From Isochrysis galbana (Eukaryota > Haptophyta > Isochrysidales > Isochrysidaceae), in the NCBI GenBank assembly GCA_018136815.1, contig CM030943.1, positions 1,045,975 to 1,109,974 of the forward strand: 64,000 nt of DNA. The letters run 5' to 3'. Below are positions 35,204 to 45,647 of this stretch, one piece after another. The notes under the pieces were generated by a model. The model worked only from the letters and a program-made list of their open reading frames with translations, was not told where the DNA came from and ran no database searches. Both the position numbers and the translations under genes were made by a program. Position 1 is the first letter of the stretch, and each line of letters starts with the position of its first letter.

Positions 35204-37141
35204 ATGGGAGAGGAGAAGCGCGGGCTGTCACAGGGCAACAAGATGATCACCGCCTTCGACACCGTCGGTGTCGAGCAGCGGGCGCTCCGCTTGGGCGCCG
35301 CAATCAGTCACGAGATGGCGAGTGCGGCTGCCGTCGAGTTCCGCTCCGCCTACCAGCAGCACCGGCGGGGGGCGGCGTCAGGCGCGCGGGGGCAAGCGCC
35401 GGGTGAGCCGCAGCACACCAGCACCCAGATGCCGCTGCTCCAGCAGGATCGATCGTATCACGGCAGCGGTGGCGTGCACGGAGAGGACGAACTCTATGCA
35501 CAGGAGTCGGGCTACGCAGATCTGCTCCAGTGGCGTCTCTCGTACCAAGCGCACCGCGCAGGGGCGGCCAAGGGTTCGCGCGGGGAGATTGGTGCCGGGC
35601 TTACTACCGCCACGGTCCGTATGCTCCCCGTCGCTCGCCAGGCTGCCCACCTGCGCCAGCTGCGCGACACAAAGACGGCGAAGAAAGAGTTTGAACTGTC
35701 TCCGCCGAGCGGCGAGCCTGAGTACCCAGTGCACGTGCACATTGGCGCGGGACGACTTGGACTCGGTCTCGTCGTTCCCGCGCTCGCACTGGGCGCCAAG
35801 GCCAACGGTGGCACGATTGTTATCATGCAGCGGCCCTCGGGGGCGTGGTCCGCATGCCGGGACGGTAAGACGGTGGCCTTCACGATCAACAATGAAGTCA
35901 TCTGCCGCATGAGGGTGGTGCGCGAAGCCAAGCCGGGAGAGGTCGGATCCATGCTCACGGACAGGTTTAGTGAGCTCAGGACAGGTAGCGGTGTCGATGG
36001 CCTCCTCGTCCTTTCGGAGGAAACTCACATCCTTGACGAGATCGCCAAGGTCACCACTTCGCTCTCATGCTCACTAGGCCCAGCGCTGCAAACAGGGCTC
36101 GATCCATTCGTCGCTGCGCTCACACGAGTGGGCATTTCCCATCTCTGCGGTGGATATCTGCGTCTGTATGCTGCCGAGAATGATCACGACGCTGTCGACA
36201 CGCTCGGCGCCAAGCCGGAGCTGGCAAAGCTTCAAATATGGGTCATTCCACTGCTCGTCGACCGTGTCTGCACCGACCGCGTCATCTCGGAAGGAGAGGT
36301 GGCCATCTCTGCCGAGGAGTGGCGAGGTGAGATCGTCATGATGACACCAGGCGCTAATCGGGCTGAGGACGCCGACGCGACGTGCGCGGGCGGGTCCATC
36401 GCCGTTCGCAAGCGCCTCCTGCTGGCAAAGCCACCCTTTGCCGGCGAGGGTGTGCGCTACCCAGCCTCATCGGCCGAGGCTCATTTCCTGCACCGCCGAA
36501 AGATCCTCACCGTCAATGGCACGCACACGACGCTGGCCTTCCTCACGCTAGCTACCAATGAGCCGCCGCCACACACTGGGCCACCCCAGGGCGACTACGA
36601 GCTGCTCCGTGCCATTCCGCGCGAGACGAAGCCCGACAATATGTCTGAGGACGAGCTGGAAGAGGAGGAGCTAAAGGTCGAGGAAACATACCGCATGGTG
36701 TGGGCCTGGGTTGTCGCGCGCCAGTTGCTACTGCTCTTCGAGTCATCCGCGGAGGTTGCGCGCGCTGCCCTTGGATGCGAGCGCGATACGGAGACCGAAT
36801 CTGACAAAGCGCTGACAGAGGCGCTCCTCGACGGCGCGAGAATCGCCATCAACCGCCTCGGCAAGGGAGGAGACATGACTATGAGAATCCTCGGCGGTGG
36901 TGTAGTCAATCGGTTTGAGACGCGGCTCAAACCCATTGCGTCATTCCTTGACACTGCAAATGGGCCGTCAGCAGCCCAATCTAAGTGGCTTCGCGGCGGG
37001 CTGGCCAAGGCCATTGTGCGTCGAGCCAAGCTGACCGAGACTAACATGCGCTTGCTCGTGCTCGGTCTAGTCGCCGATGCGGAGCGCTTCACCGTGAACG
37101 ACAAGGCGGCCACGGTCGTGACTCCGGCCAAGCCCAAGTAA
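35204..37141 (+). CDS. Mannitol dehydrogenase-like NAD-dependent polyol dehydrogenase
   Basis: A single open frame of 645 residues from ATG 35204. After an extension of about 175 residues comes a Rossmann start, VHIGAGRLGLGLVVPAL. The order of the mannitol-1-phosphate 5-dehydrogenase family follows: YAAENDHDAVDTL (matching the family ENM/RGTT region), IPLLVDRVCTDRV (the VDRIV block), VNGTHTTLAFLTL (the NTGHA block) and ILGGGVVNRFET (the ILGRFEN block). Family members interconvert mannitol-1-phosphate and fructose-6-phosphate. The catalytic assignment is inferred from block order, not from alignment. The extension contains two related units, VEFRSAYQQHRRGAASGARG and LQWRLSYQAHRAGAAKGSRG, so it arose by duplication. 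Other polyol dehydrogenases of the same fold are possible. Confidence 0.65.
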   Translation: MGEEKRGLSQGNKMITAFDTVGVEQRALRLGAAISHEMASAAAVEFRSAYQQHRRGAASGARGQAPGEPQHTSTQMPLLQQDRSYHGSGGVHGEDELYAQESGYADLLQWRLSYQAHRAGAAKGSRGEIGAGLTTATVRMLPVARQAAHLRQLRDTKTAKKEFELSPPSGEPEYPVHVHIGAGRLGLGLVVPALALGAKANGGTIVIMQRPSGAWSACRDGKTVAFTINNEVICRMRVVREAKPGEVGSMLTDRFSELRTGSGVDGLLVLSEETHILDEIAKVTTSLSCSLGPALQTGLDPFVAALTRVGISHLCGGYLRLYAAENDHDAVDTLGAKPELAKLQIWVIPLLVDRVCTDRVISEGEVAISAEEWRGEIVMMTPGANRAEDADATCAGGSIAVRKRLLLAKPPFAGEGVRYPASSAEAHFLHRRKILTVNGTHTTLAFLTLATNEPPPHTGPPQGDYELLRAIPRETKPDNMSEDELEEEELKVEETYRMVWAWVVARQLLLLFESSAEVARAALGCERDTETESDKALTEALLDGARIAINRLGKGGDMTMRILGGGVVNRFETRLKPIASFLDTANGPSAAQSKWLRGGLAKAIVRRAKLTETNMRLLVLGLVADAERFTVNDKAATVVTPAKPK

Positions 37142-38215
37142 CCTGCTGATCCCAGAGCGTGTTGCTCTTCTCTTCCGTACCCCTCCGAGACGCTCGACAG
37201 CTCAAGAGTGTGTGCCCTCCTGTCGGCCCTCCGGTCGTCATCTTCTTAGGGCTCCTGCACATCTATAGTGGCTTGTGGGATTGGCTTGCAGACATGATGG
37301 AACATGAGATACACTCTTCTAAAGAAACTATTCGTCCCAGCCTTATCGGTGCACATATACGACTCCTTACTAGGTGCGATGGATGCTTTCCCCGAGAACC
37401 TTGCCAAGTGCGTGCTCTATCTTCGATGCTCGACGAGGAAACTGCCAAATGCAGAAGATACGATCCATGGTGTTTGAATTACTATGCCAATGGCTTATCG
37501 TGCACACTATCACCCTTAGACGATCACAAAGCCTCTACAGGCGGCGAGCCCTCAAGGCTGGCCGTTGTCTTGCATACATAGGTACACATGCGCGCCTGCG
37601 CTCGAGTGTTCTTCCTGCCGTAGCCCGCTACTCACGATTACAACCCTCAAACAATTGGCCTTGTGCGCGGAAGCGCGAGGCTCCGCGTGTCGGATGAGCG
37701 GGAGCATGAAGTCCACGACCCGAGCCCGAGCGAGAAGCACACTAGGGCGGTCGAACAGGGTTTCCGTTAGGGATATAAAATGACAACCATCTCAGAGTTC
37801 AGGATATTTGAGGATAGGGCGCGAGTCACCAATACGTACTGGTGTACCTCACCTATGCCTCATCAGCCAACTATCGTAAGCAAGCGATAGGGTCATGGAG
37901 CGCGCGCCGCTCCCCTGCCCTCTCTCTCCGCCCACGCCCGCCGCGCCGGCCGACCAAGTCATGGCAGACGTTGCATTGTCGAAGCTCAAAGCGACCGCCC
38001 CGAGACACGGGCACTCCCGACCGGGGGTCCGTGAGCCGCAGCCCGCGACGGCCGCCCTAATAAATAGCTGCACCAACCACTGCCACTGCGCATTACGGAT
38101 AAAGGTACCTCGCTTTTGCAAGGACGAGTCCTTAAAATAAGGACAGACTTCCATATCTGAGGAATAGGCTATGGTCACCTAATAAGGAGCCTACCTTTGA
38201 TTTCCAGGCAGTCCA
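37142..38215. other. Intergenic spacer
   Basis: Contains the 3' UTR of the dehydrogenase gene. No supported gene. Confidence 0.4.
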
Positions 38216-38265
38216 CAACTAAGTTTATACTTGGTTGACCCATGGGGGGGCACGAGCCCCCCCTC
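38216..38265 (+). mobile_element. Isolated 5' end of a type B repeat
   Basis: CAACTAAGTTTATACTTGG, GTTGACCC, ATGGGGGGGCACGAGCCCCC, then unrelated DNA. Only about 50 bases of the element remain. Confidence 0.75.
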
Positions 38266-38399
38266 TCAACGACCGTCGGTCGGAGACCATAAACATCGGT
38301 TTATGGATTTGCCAGCATTCAAAATTTGAATAGAGCGACAAAAGAAGTAGTAGCATAAGATGCATACAACAAACCTGCTATAGGGCCAAACAAACAAGA

Positions 38400-38732
<333 letters not shown>

Positions 38733-38826
38733 CGAGCGCAAGCGCGCAAGCACACATTTGCACTTCTATTACACAAGACACATCTCGGTCAAGAGTTAAG
38801 AGCGCGAACTGCGCCTACGCTTCACA

Positions 38827-39555
38827 CTAGAATTGGCTTGGGACTCCCTTCTGGCTTGCCGTAGGTCTTGCTTTTGCTTTCTCATTCGAGCTCGCCTTTG
38901 CTCGTCCTTGTGTGCAAGAGCTGCCCTCTTCCGAGCGCAAGCCTGTTGCCTGTTGCTGAGCATCCACCTCAGCTCTCTCAACGAAGTTGATCAGGCTCTC
39001 ACTACTGTCGTCCTCCTCGCTGCTATCGGACCCTTCCTCCACCTCCTCGCTAGATTCCTCCTCATCCTCACTGTCACTAAATTCAATAACTCGAGACCGT
39101 TGTGGTTGGCACCGCTCCCCCCTTCCCCTCGCTCCAAGTTGCAGCTCCTCCTCCGCTTCCTCCTTAAGGTGAGTGAATCTGGCAACGTACTCAAATAGTA
39201 GGTCTCGTCCTACCTTGGAGACCTTTGGTTCGTCGGCACAACCAGTGGCCTTGCATATGTCCACAACAACAGGGAGGAAGTGACTCAACTTTTCCAAGGA
39301 TTGATAGCGCTTGCGGTCCACAATGCAACGGCGAAAGCTTACGGTTGTCGTGCCCCACTTGTGTTGCTTTGACTCGCGCTCGTACCAGTCAACCCATCTG
39401 CAATCCTCAGGAGCTGGCTGCTCGCCATGGGGTGTTTGACCGCACGTACGGCCCAAACCCACCTTCAACTCTCCCTCGCCGTAGTTGAGCTCAATCCAAA
39501 ACAAAGTACCAGGCTTATTGATCTCATCCGCAACATATGACTCACCTTTCTCCAT
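38827..39555 (-). CDS. Unrecognised acidic-tailed protein
   Basis: An open frame of 242 residues from the first ATG (MEKGESYVADEINKPG). The frame extends four codons upstream to a TTG before a TGA stop. If an upstream exon exists, the AG at about 39575 could be its acceptor. The N-terminal half looks globular, with conserved-looking Trp, Gly and Cys residues (TLFWIELNYGEGELKVGLGR, RWVDWYERE). A very acidic Ser/Glu stretch follows (about residues 155-190: SDSEDEEESSEEVEEGSDSS), then a Lys/Arg/Ser-rich tail. The layout suits a nuclear or chromatin-binding protein, but no family is recognised. A GA run (39853-39898) lies upstream and an AC run downstream. Confidence 0.55.
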   Translation of the reverse strand: MEKGESYVADEINKPGTLFWIELNYGEGELKVGLGRTCGQTPHGEQPAPEDCRWVDWYERESKQHKWGTTTVSFRRCIVDRKRYQSLEKLSHFLPVVVDICKATGCADEPKVSKVGRDLLFEYVARFTHLKEEAEEELQLGARGRGERCQPQRSRVIEFSDSEDEEESSEEVEEGSDSSEEDDSSESLINFVERAEVDAQQQATGLRSEEGSSCTQGRAKASSNEKAKARPTASQKGVPSQF

Positions 39556-39847
39556 GAAACGCGCCAAAGTTGCCAGCGCTGCTCACGACCGTCGTCGACG
39601 AACGAAGGCGAGCGAGCCCACGAGGGGCGGCGTCTGGCCGGCCGTAAGTGCTGCCCTCGTAGCGGCTCCAACTCGTGCGCAGCGGCAGAGGCAGAGGGAA
39701 AGGGAAAGAAAGGGAAAGGGGGTGTCGAGTGGTGGGGCCGGCGCACCCGGGTCCGCGGGGGTGGTCGGAAGAGCGGCGGCGTCGAGATCAGCTTGCGCGG
39801 GGGCCTGGGGCGTGCGGGCGGCTGGGGTGACTTCCATAGCTGAGTGC

Positions 39848-39852
<5 letters not shown>

Positions 39853-39898
<46 letters not shown>
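39853..39898 (+). repeat. GA dinucleotide run
   Basis: About 23 GA units upstream of the minus-strand gene ending at 38827. Confidence 0.95.
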
Positions 39899-39903
<5 letters not shown>

Positions 39904-40286
39904 GCGGCTTGGGGCGCGTCGGAGGAGGGAAAATGGAAACTGTGGGGGTGGGGGGGGCGTCCCATTGCGACTGGTTCCCCCCTGGGGGGAAGGTGGGTTT
40001 TCACTTCCCTTCGGCCTTCGGTCTAAGCGCGCCCCCTCACTGCTCCGTCGCCGTTGCAAAGAAAAGCCCGTTGGTTATTGACACGCCAATTAGAAAATGA
40101 TTCTAGTCTATAGACTTATGCGAAAAGCAACACACAAAAAACCAAGCTGTACTCCAGGTGAATGTCATCCCATGTTGTAGGATAAGTCACGACCAAGGAG
40201 CGCGCAGGTACTTCCACGCCTTAGAAGCAGCCTTGAGATGGGTGCATCGACAAGCGAACCAGCGCCACAATGACGTCGTGAGTAGC

Positions 40287-41621
40287 TTAGTACTCCTCGC
40301 CACCCTCCTCCTCATACTCACCCTCTTCCTCCGCTGAGGCGTCTTGGTATTGCTGGTATTCGGAGACAAGATCGTTCATGTTAGACTCGGCCTCGGTGAA
40401 CTCCATCTCGTCCATGCCCTCGCCGGTGTACCAATGGAGGAAGGCCTTGCGACGGAACATGGCGGTGAACTGCTCGGCAACACGCTTCATGACCTCCTGC
40501 ATGCACGTTGAGTTGCCCATGAAGCCGACCGACATCTTGAGCCCCTTTGGCGGGATGTCGCAAATGGCGCACTTCATATTATTCGGGATCCACTCGACAA
40601 AATAAGACGAGTTCTTGTTCTGCACGTTGAGCATCTGCTCGTCGACTTCCTTGGTGGACATGCGGCCGCGGAAGAGGGCGGTGCAGGTGAGGTAGCGTCC
40701 GTGACGGGGATCGGCAGCGGCCATCATGTTCTTGGCGTCGAACATCTGCTGGGTGAGCTCCGGCACGGTCAGCGACCGGTACTGCTGCGAGCCACGCGAC
40801 GTGAGCGGAGCGAAGCCGACCATGAAGAAGTGGAGGCGAGGGAACGGGATCATGTTGACAGCAAGCTTGCGGAGGTCGCAATTGAGCTGGCCCGGGAAGC
40901 GGAGGCAGCATGTTGAGGCCGACATGACGGCGGCGACGAGATGGTTCAGATCGCCGAAGGTCGGGGTGGTAAGCTTGAGGGTGCGGAAGCAGATGTCGTA
41001 GAGCGCTTCGTTGTCAATGAGGAGTGATTCGTCCGAGTTTTCGACTAGCTGGTGGATCGAGAGGACACAGTTGTACGGCTCAACAACGGTGTCGGACACC
41101 TTTGGTGATGGGAACACTGAGTAGGTGCACATAACGCGGTCGGGATACTCCTCGCGGATCTTCGAGATCAAAAGAGTACCCATGCCGGAGCCAGTACCAC
41201 CGCCAAGCGAGTGCGAAAGGGTGAAGCCCTGGAGGCAGTCACAGCCCTCAGCCTCCTTGCGGACAACATCGAGTACCGCATCAATGAGTTCAGCACCCTC
41301 AGTGTAATGGCCCTTAGCCCAGTTGTTGCCGGCGCCCGACTGACCGAAGACGAAGTTGTCCGGGCGGAAGATCTGGCCGAAGGGACCAGAGCGGACGGAG
41401 TCCATGGTGCCCGGCTCGAGGTCCATGAGGATGGCGCGCGGGACGTAGCGGCCACCAGTCGCCTCATTGTAGTAGACGTTGATGCGCTCGAGCTGGAGGT
41501 CAGAGTCACCATGGTAGGTGCCGGTCGGGTCAATGCCGTGCTCATCGGATACAACCTCCCAGAATTTGGCGCCGATCTGGTTACCGCACTGGCCACCCTG
41601 GATGGAGACGATCTCACGCAT
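40287..41621 (-). CDS. TUBB: Beta-tubulin
   Basis: A single-exon frame of 444 residues starting with the diagnostic [17 protein letters not shown], including the MREI autoregulation tetrapeptide. The nucleotide-binding loop is GGGTGSGMG (near 140-148). Other blocks are [20 protein letters not shown], the [14 protein letters not shown] segment and an acidic Glu/Gly tail ending EEGGEEY, as expected of beta-tubulin. Length is typical. It forms the alpha/beta heterodimer of microtubules. Two variations are the [11 protein letters not shown] segment before the loop and [13 protein letters not shown]. It is divergently arranged with the gene at 42738. The upstream interval holds a G run (41857-41868) and a long 9-base tandem array. 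Confidence 0.98.
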   Translation of the reverse strand: MREIVSIQGGQCGNQIGAKFWEVVSDEHGIDPTGTYHGDSDLQLERINVYYNEATGGRYVPRAILMDLEPGTMDSVRSGPFGQIFRPDNFVFGQSGAGNNWAKGHYTEGAELIDAVLDVVRKEAEGCDCLQGFTLSHSLGGGTGSGMGTLLISKIREEYPDRVMCTYSVFPSPKVSDTVVEPYNCVLSIHQLVENSDESLLIDNEALYDICFRTLKLTTPTFGDLNHLVAAVMSASTCCLRFPGQLNCDLRKLAVNMIPFPRLHFFMVGFAPLTSRGSQQYRSLTVPELTQQMFDAKNMMAAADPRHGRYLTCTALFRGRMSTKEVDEQMLNVQNKNSSYFVEWIPNNMKCAICDIPPKGLKMSVGFMGNSTCMQEVMKRVAEQFTAMFRRKAFLHWYTGEGMDEMEFTEAESNMNDLVSEYQQYQDASAEEEGEYEEEGGEEY

Positions 41622-42112
41622 GGCTGATGGTGTCTGCGCACGCAGGCGAGGGGAGGGAAGAAAGAAGTGAGCGGCGCCAGTCGAGCGCGTCGCGCGCGAG
41701 AATGGTGAGTGTGCGTGCACGACTTAGCCGGCGCCAGTCGGTCGAGCTGCTCCGCTTTGAGAAGGGAAGGGACGGGTTACCGGGAGAGAAGAGGAGAGTG
41801 GGGAGGAGGGCTGTTCACCTGTTGAGTGTGGGTGGGCGAGGGCGAGCGGTTGTGGGGGGGGGGGGGGCGAGGGAATGCAACGACCAGCGACCCGTTCGAA
41901 TCGAGCGTTTCAAAGACTGCTCCGGTCAAAACGGCCGCGCTCGCTGCCCGTTGCAGGGGGGGGCGGGCTCACCCTATGAGAAAAAGAAAACTTTGAGGCG
42001 TTTCAGCCGCGCGCGGCCGCGGGGATCCCACTCACTGCCTCTCTTCTCTCTCTTCTCTTCTCTCGTCTCTCGTCTCTCCTTTTCTCTCTTCTCTCCATTC
42101 TTTCTCTCCTAA

Positions 42113-42408
42113 CTCTCTCTTCTTCTCTCTTCTTCTCTCTCTTCTCTCTCTTCTCTCTCTTCTCTCTCTTCTCTCTCTTCTCTCTCTTCTCTCTCTTCTC
42201 TCTCTTCTCTCTCTTCTCTCTCTTCTCTCTCTTCTCTCTCTTCTCTCTCTTCTCTCTCTTCTCTCTCTTCTCTCTCTTCTCTCTCTTCTCTCTCTTCTCT
42301 CTCTTCTCTCTCTTCTCTCTCTTCTCTCTCTTCTCTCTCTTCTCTCTCTTCTCTCTCTTCTCTCTCTTCTCTCTCTTCTCTCTCTTCTCTCTCTTCTCTC
42401 TCGGCTCT
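42113..42408 (+). repeat. 9-base tandem array, TTCTCTCTC
   Basis: More than thirty near-perfect units (AG-rich on minus), flanked by less regular CT-rich DNA (42040-42480). Since 9 is a multiple of 3, long Glu/Lys/Arg frames appear across it; these are not genes. Confidence 0.95.
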
Positions 42409-42737
42409 GTCTTCTCTCTCGGCTCTCTCTTCTCTCTCGGCTCTCTCTCTCTCCTCTCTCTCTCCTCTCTCTTGTCTCGTTCGGAATTCATGTAATAGTA
42501 CTACTACCAAAGAAAAAACAGTAGGACTCCTACTAGACAGAGAGCTCTGCTCCAGAGTAGAGTAGAGAAGAGTGGGCTCGTGAGTAGAGAAAAGAAAAGT
42601 TGAAGAAAACGAAAGAGAAAGAGGTTTGACCGAGAGGGGGTCGAAACCGTCAGCTGCCGGAGGAGAAGGGAGGGGGGTCGGCTCTTGCACAACGGACACA
42701 ACACACCGCCAGCACACCCGCGGCACACGAGGCTCAG

Positions 42738-43289
42738 ATGAACGTTCCGGGCTGGGAGCATCTCACGCCATCACAGATCTACCGCCGACGATTCGAGTCG
42801 TCGGTCCTCGGACAGCACCCTCTCTTCCCTCCGACGGAGGAGGGACGCAAGTCGTTCAGCGAGTCGTGCGAGTTCGAGAAGCCAGCTGCGTACCCATCTG
42901 GGCCGAACACCTCGTTCTCCGACCCGACGCCAATGCCGTTCCGCTTTCAAGAAGAATCATTGGCCCTGCACAACCAGCGGTACTCCGCTCATATGCCGCA
43001 GCATCCCTGCTTTCAGACGTCGAGCGCCGAGATTGGTAAGCTCCCGCTGTCAAAAACAGACTTCCATATGAGGTGGTACGGTCTTCAAGGCCGCTTCACG
43101 ACTCAATTCTACCTAGGGGGGGCCAAGCCTGGCGAAAAGGTGGGAACAGGGCTGACGACGGCGATGGATCGGTCGTCAACCCATCACACATTCGATCAGG
43201 GTTGGTCAGGAAAACTTGGACTCAAGGACTACAATATCGGGTCTCTACACATGGCACGGTCGATGGCACGTGATAAGCTGCGCAACTGA
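42738..43289 (+). CDS. Unrecognised 183-residue protein
   Basis: A single frame from ATG 42738 (MNVPGWEHLTPSQIYRRRF) to the stop at 43287-43289. It has no signal peptide, membrane segment or catalytic motif. It is rich in Pro, Phe, Ser and aromatic residues, with short extended motifs such as DFHMRWYGLQGRFTTQFYLG and STHHTFDQGWSG. This composition is usual in small microtubule-inner or axonemal proteins, and its divergent neighbour is beta-tubulin. Both points are suggestive only. Base composition and the clean frame support a real gene. Confidence 0.6.
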   Translation: MNVPGWEHLTPSQIYRRRFESSVLGQHPLFPPTEEGRKSFSESCEFEKPAAYPSGPNTSFSDPTPMPFRFQEESLALHNQRYSAHMPQHPCFQTSSAEIGKLPLSKTDFHMRWYGLQGRFTTQFYLGGAKPGEKVGTGLTTAMDRSSTHHTFDQGWSGKLGLKDYNIGSLHMARSMARDKLRN

Positions 43290-43567
43290 GGAGCCCTTAC
43301 TCTACTCTATGTTTCATCTGGCACATGCGGTCAATCTGTGCGAGCAAGCCGGCTAGTGAAACTCTTGGGACCGACGTGCGGCGCATAGTGTATTCTCATG
43401 TGTGCACACACACAAGTGGCGGGTGGCACTGTGAGGTCTTGAGGCAGCACTAAAACTCCCCTCTCTCCTATTTCTTGCTTTGCGGTTTTGTTCCTGTATG
43501 TATCACTAGTCAGCTATCGTTATAAAGATATGGTCACATCTATCACATAGCCCTCGACCTTTTAACT
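43290..43567. other. Intergenic
   Basis: No feature seen; 3' flank of the 183-residue gene. Confidence 0.4.
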
Positions 43568-45630
43568 TTGAAACTTCGGTCGGGGAAGACTTCAAAAGTC
43601 AAAAGATACGCGAAAGCGCTAACCAAAACCAACCCAAACGCGCGCCGCGCGCCCAATCAGATACATCAAAACAAACGGAAGACATCCGCAAAGTTGTATC
43701 GCACCTGTGGAGAAGCCACACAAATTCGGGGACCCCGGACGAAGACGTTGACGACGCCTGGGGCAATGCCAAGCGGGCGGTGGCCACCTACCTCCTATGG
43801 GCGACGCGGCAGGGCAAAGAACACCAGGTGATAACCAAAGCAATCGATGAGCTCGCACTACTAGGAATCGAACTCGACGACAGAGTACCCGACGCCAGGA
43901 AGATTGACAGAATACGCGAACTCAACGCCACGATAGACGCAATTCGGAGAACATCCAGGCCTACGAACAAAGAGAGTTTTGACTCCCTCAAACATGAAGA
44001 AAGAATGACGAAAGAGTTCTTCCAAAAATTTCACTCAAGGGCATCTAATAGCGCAATTCCGGAACTATACGTCACGGGAGACTGGAACGCCCCGAACCAC
44101 GACGCAGGGCGCACAACCACCGACGACGCGGAGATACGCAGTGAACTCCGCAAGTACTACGTGTGGCTATATCAGGAGAGGCAACACGTTAGAGATAGCG
44201 ATCTAGAGGAGGCACTGGAAGCACACCCCATGAACACGCGGGACAAAAATGCGATAGAGGGAAGAATTACAATGGAGGAAATGCTAGCCGCCATAGCGCA
44301 GATAGGCAACGGCAAGAGTGCGGGTATGGACGCGCTACCGGCGGAATTCTACAAAAGCTTCGTAGAACTAGTTAAACACGACTTCTTAAGAGTCCTAAAC
44401 CACGCGCTTGAACAGGGGCATCTGAACATATCTATGAGAGAAGGGGACATAATACTCTTGTATAAAAAGGGAGATACGCGGGACCCTAGGAACTATAGAC
44501 CTATCACGCTATTACAGAGCGACTACAAAATACTAGCTAAGATACTCACGAATAGATTGAAAACAGTGATCGGAATCATCATATCGAAGGACCAACTAGG
44601 CTTCGTACCACACCGCCTAATCGGCGAAGCTACGCACCTACTCCAACTGACGCACGCCTACCTAGAAGAAACGGGGGAACCTGGGCTTCTCCTAGCGCTG
44701 GATTGGGAAAAGGCCACCAATCGACGAGACCTTGAGGCTTAAAATAACCCATAGGTTATAAGTAAAAGTCTGTCATCGTATGGAATACGACACTCCCCGA
44801 CTAAATTCGAGTCGTCTCGACGAGCGGCGTGGAAGGAGAACAAAGCAACCGAAACAGAAGAAATCCAGAAGTAGAACAACAAGGCGAGAGAAACCAACAA
44901 TAACAATAACCGAGAAACCAAACGTTGAAGGCGACGCTTAAAATAGAAGATGAGAGAGCACCCGTGGGCCCTTTGAGCACAAATTCGGAAGCTTGACGCG
45001 ATGTACCTAGGTATCCTGGCGTGGAGATACATATTAACGGACATTTACAACATTCAATATGTATGGCAACGCGGACGCTAGGTCCGTTAGGTCGATTTTA
45101 AGGGCGATTTTTGCGAGATACCACCTATTAGTAACGGCGAAGGTCGGTTTCTTTCAGAGGCTGAAAAAACAAAGGGAGAATGTGGGGCTACACGCCCCGA
45201 GTAACAAACACATCCGGAAAATGATAAACCCTCTCTACACGGTGGACAAAGACTTCAACCTAGAAACAGCTCGGACGACCTCCTGCAGGCGGCGAGAGGT
45301 TTAGATATAAGGAACATCGCTTAAGCGAGGTCGGTGATCGGTGAACTTCTCTAGTGGAAACCCCAACGGATAGCATGGAAGATCGTATGAAAGATAAGAG
45401 AAAGAGGGGAAAGCCAAGACCGAACCAAGGAAAAGTCACAGTCTCCCGCCCCCTTCTCTCCAACTCCTGGCCGAAGCAGCGCGCGCAGCCTCCCCGGAAC
45501 CAGCTTCTCCGCTAAAGAGGGAACTGGGGAAGGGGGAGGGGGCTGTCTGGGGTTAAGGTTGGGTTAGGGAGGTTCACAAGCACACTGCCTCACGCCACAC
45601 GCGTAGCGGGGAATTTTAAGAAGATTTTTT
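43568..45630 (+). mobile_element. L1-like LINE copy, internally deleted
   Basis: Holds part of ORF2 from before the reverse transcriptase to its palm (43640-44742), a broken stretch, the ORF2 C-terminus (45059-45303, NPLYTVDKDFNLETA) and a 3' UTR. It ends GGGGAATTTTAAGAAGATTT plus T run at 45630. The 5' end is missing. Confidence 0.8.
43640..44742 (+). pseudogene. LINE reverse transcriptase fragment
   Basis: The frame reads NGKSAGMDALPAEFYKSF, RDPRNYRPITLLQSDYKILA, DQLGFVPHRLIGEATHLLQL and LLLALDWEKATN, the N-terminal half of an L1-clade reverse transcriptase. It stops just after the first palm aspartate block. The FADD catalytic block is lost and the frame ends (RRDLEA) in unrelated sequence. 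A region starting GTCTGTCATCGTATGGAATA follows and is shared with 29905-29940 (inverted). Confidence 0.85.
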
Positions 45631-45647
45631 TCTTATGAATACCAAAA
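45631..45647 (+). repeat. Target-site duplication, left
   Basis: TCTTATGAATACCAAAA, identical to 48167-48183, on either side of the minus-strand element. Confidence 0.9.

Noticed and set aside
39583-39838. Upstream exon for the gene ending at 38827
   Set aside because: An ATG frame (MEVTPAARTPQAPAQ) and a possible donor exist, but the join could not be supported by motif continuity.
42113-42408. CRISPR-like array
   Set aside because: Units are contiguous without spacers and the genome is eukaryotic.
42003-42726. Long Arg/Glu/Lys open frames on minus
   Set aside because: They come from the 9-base CT array, whose unit length is a multiple of three.
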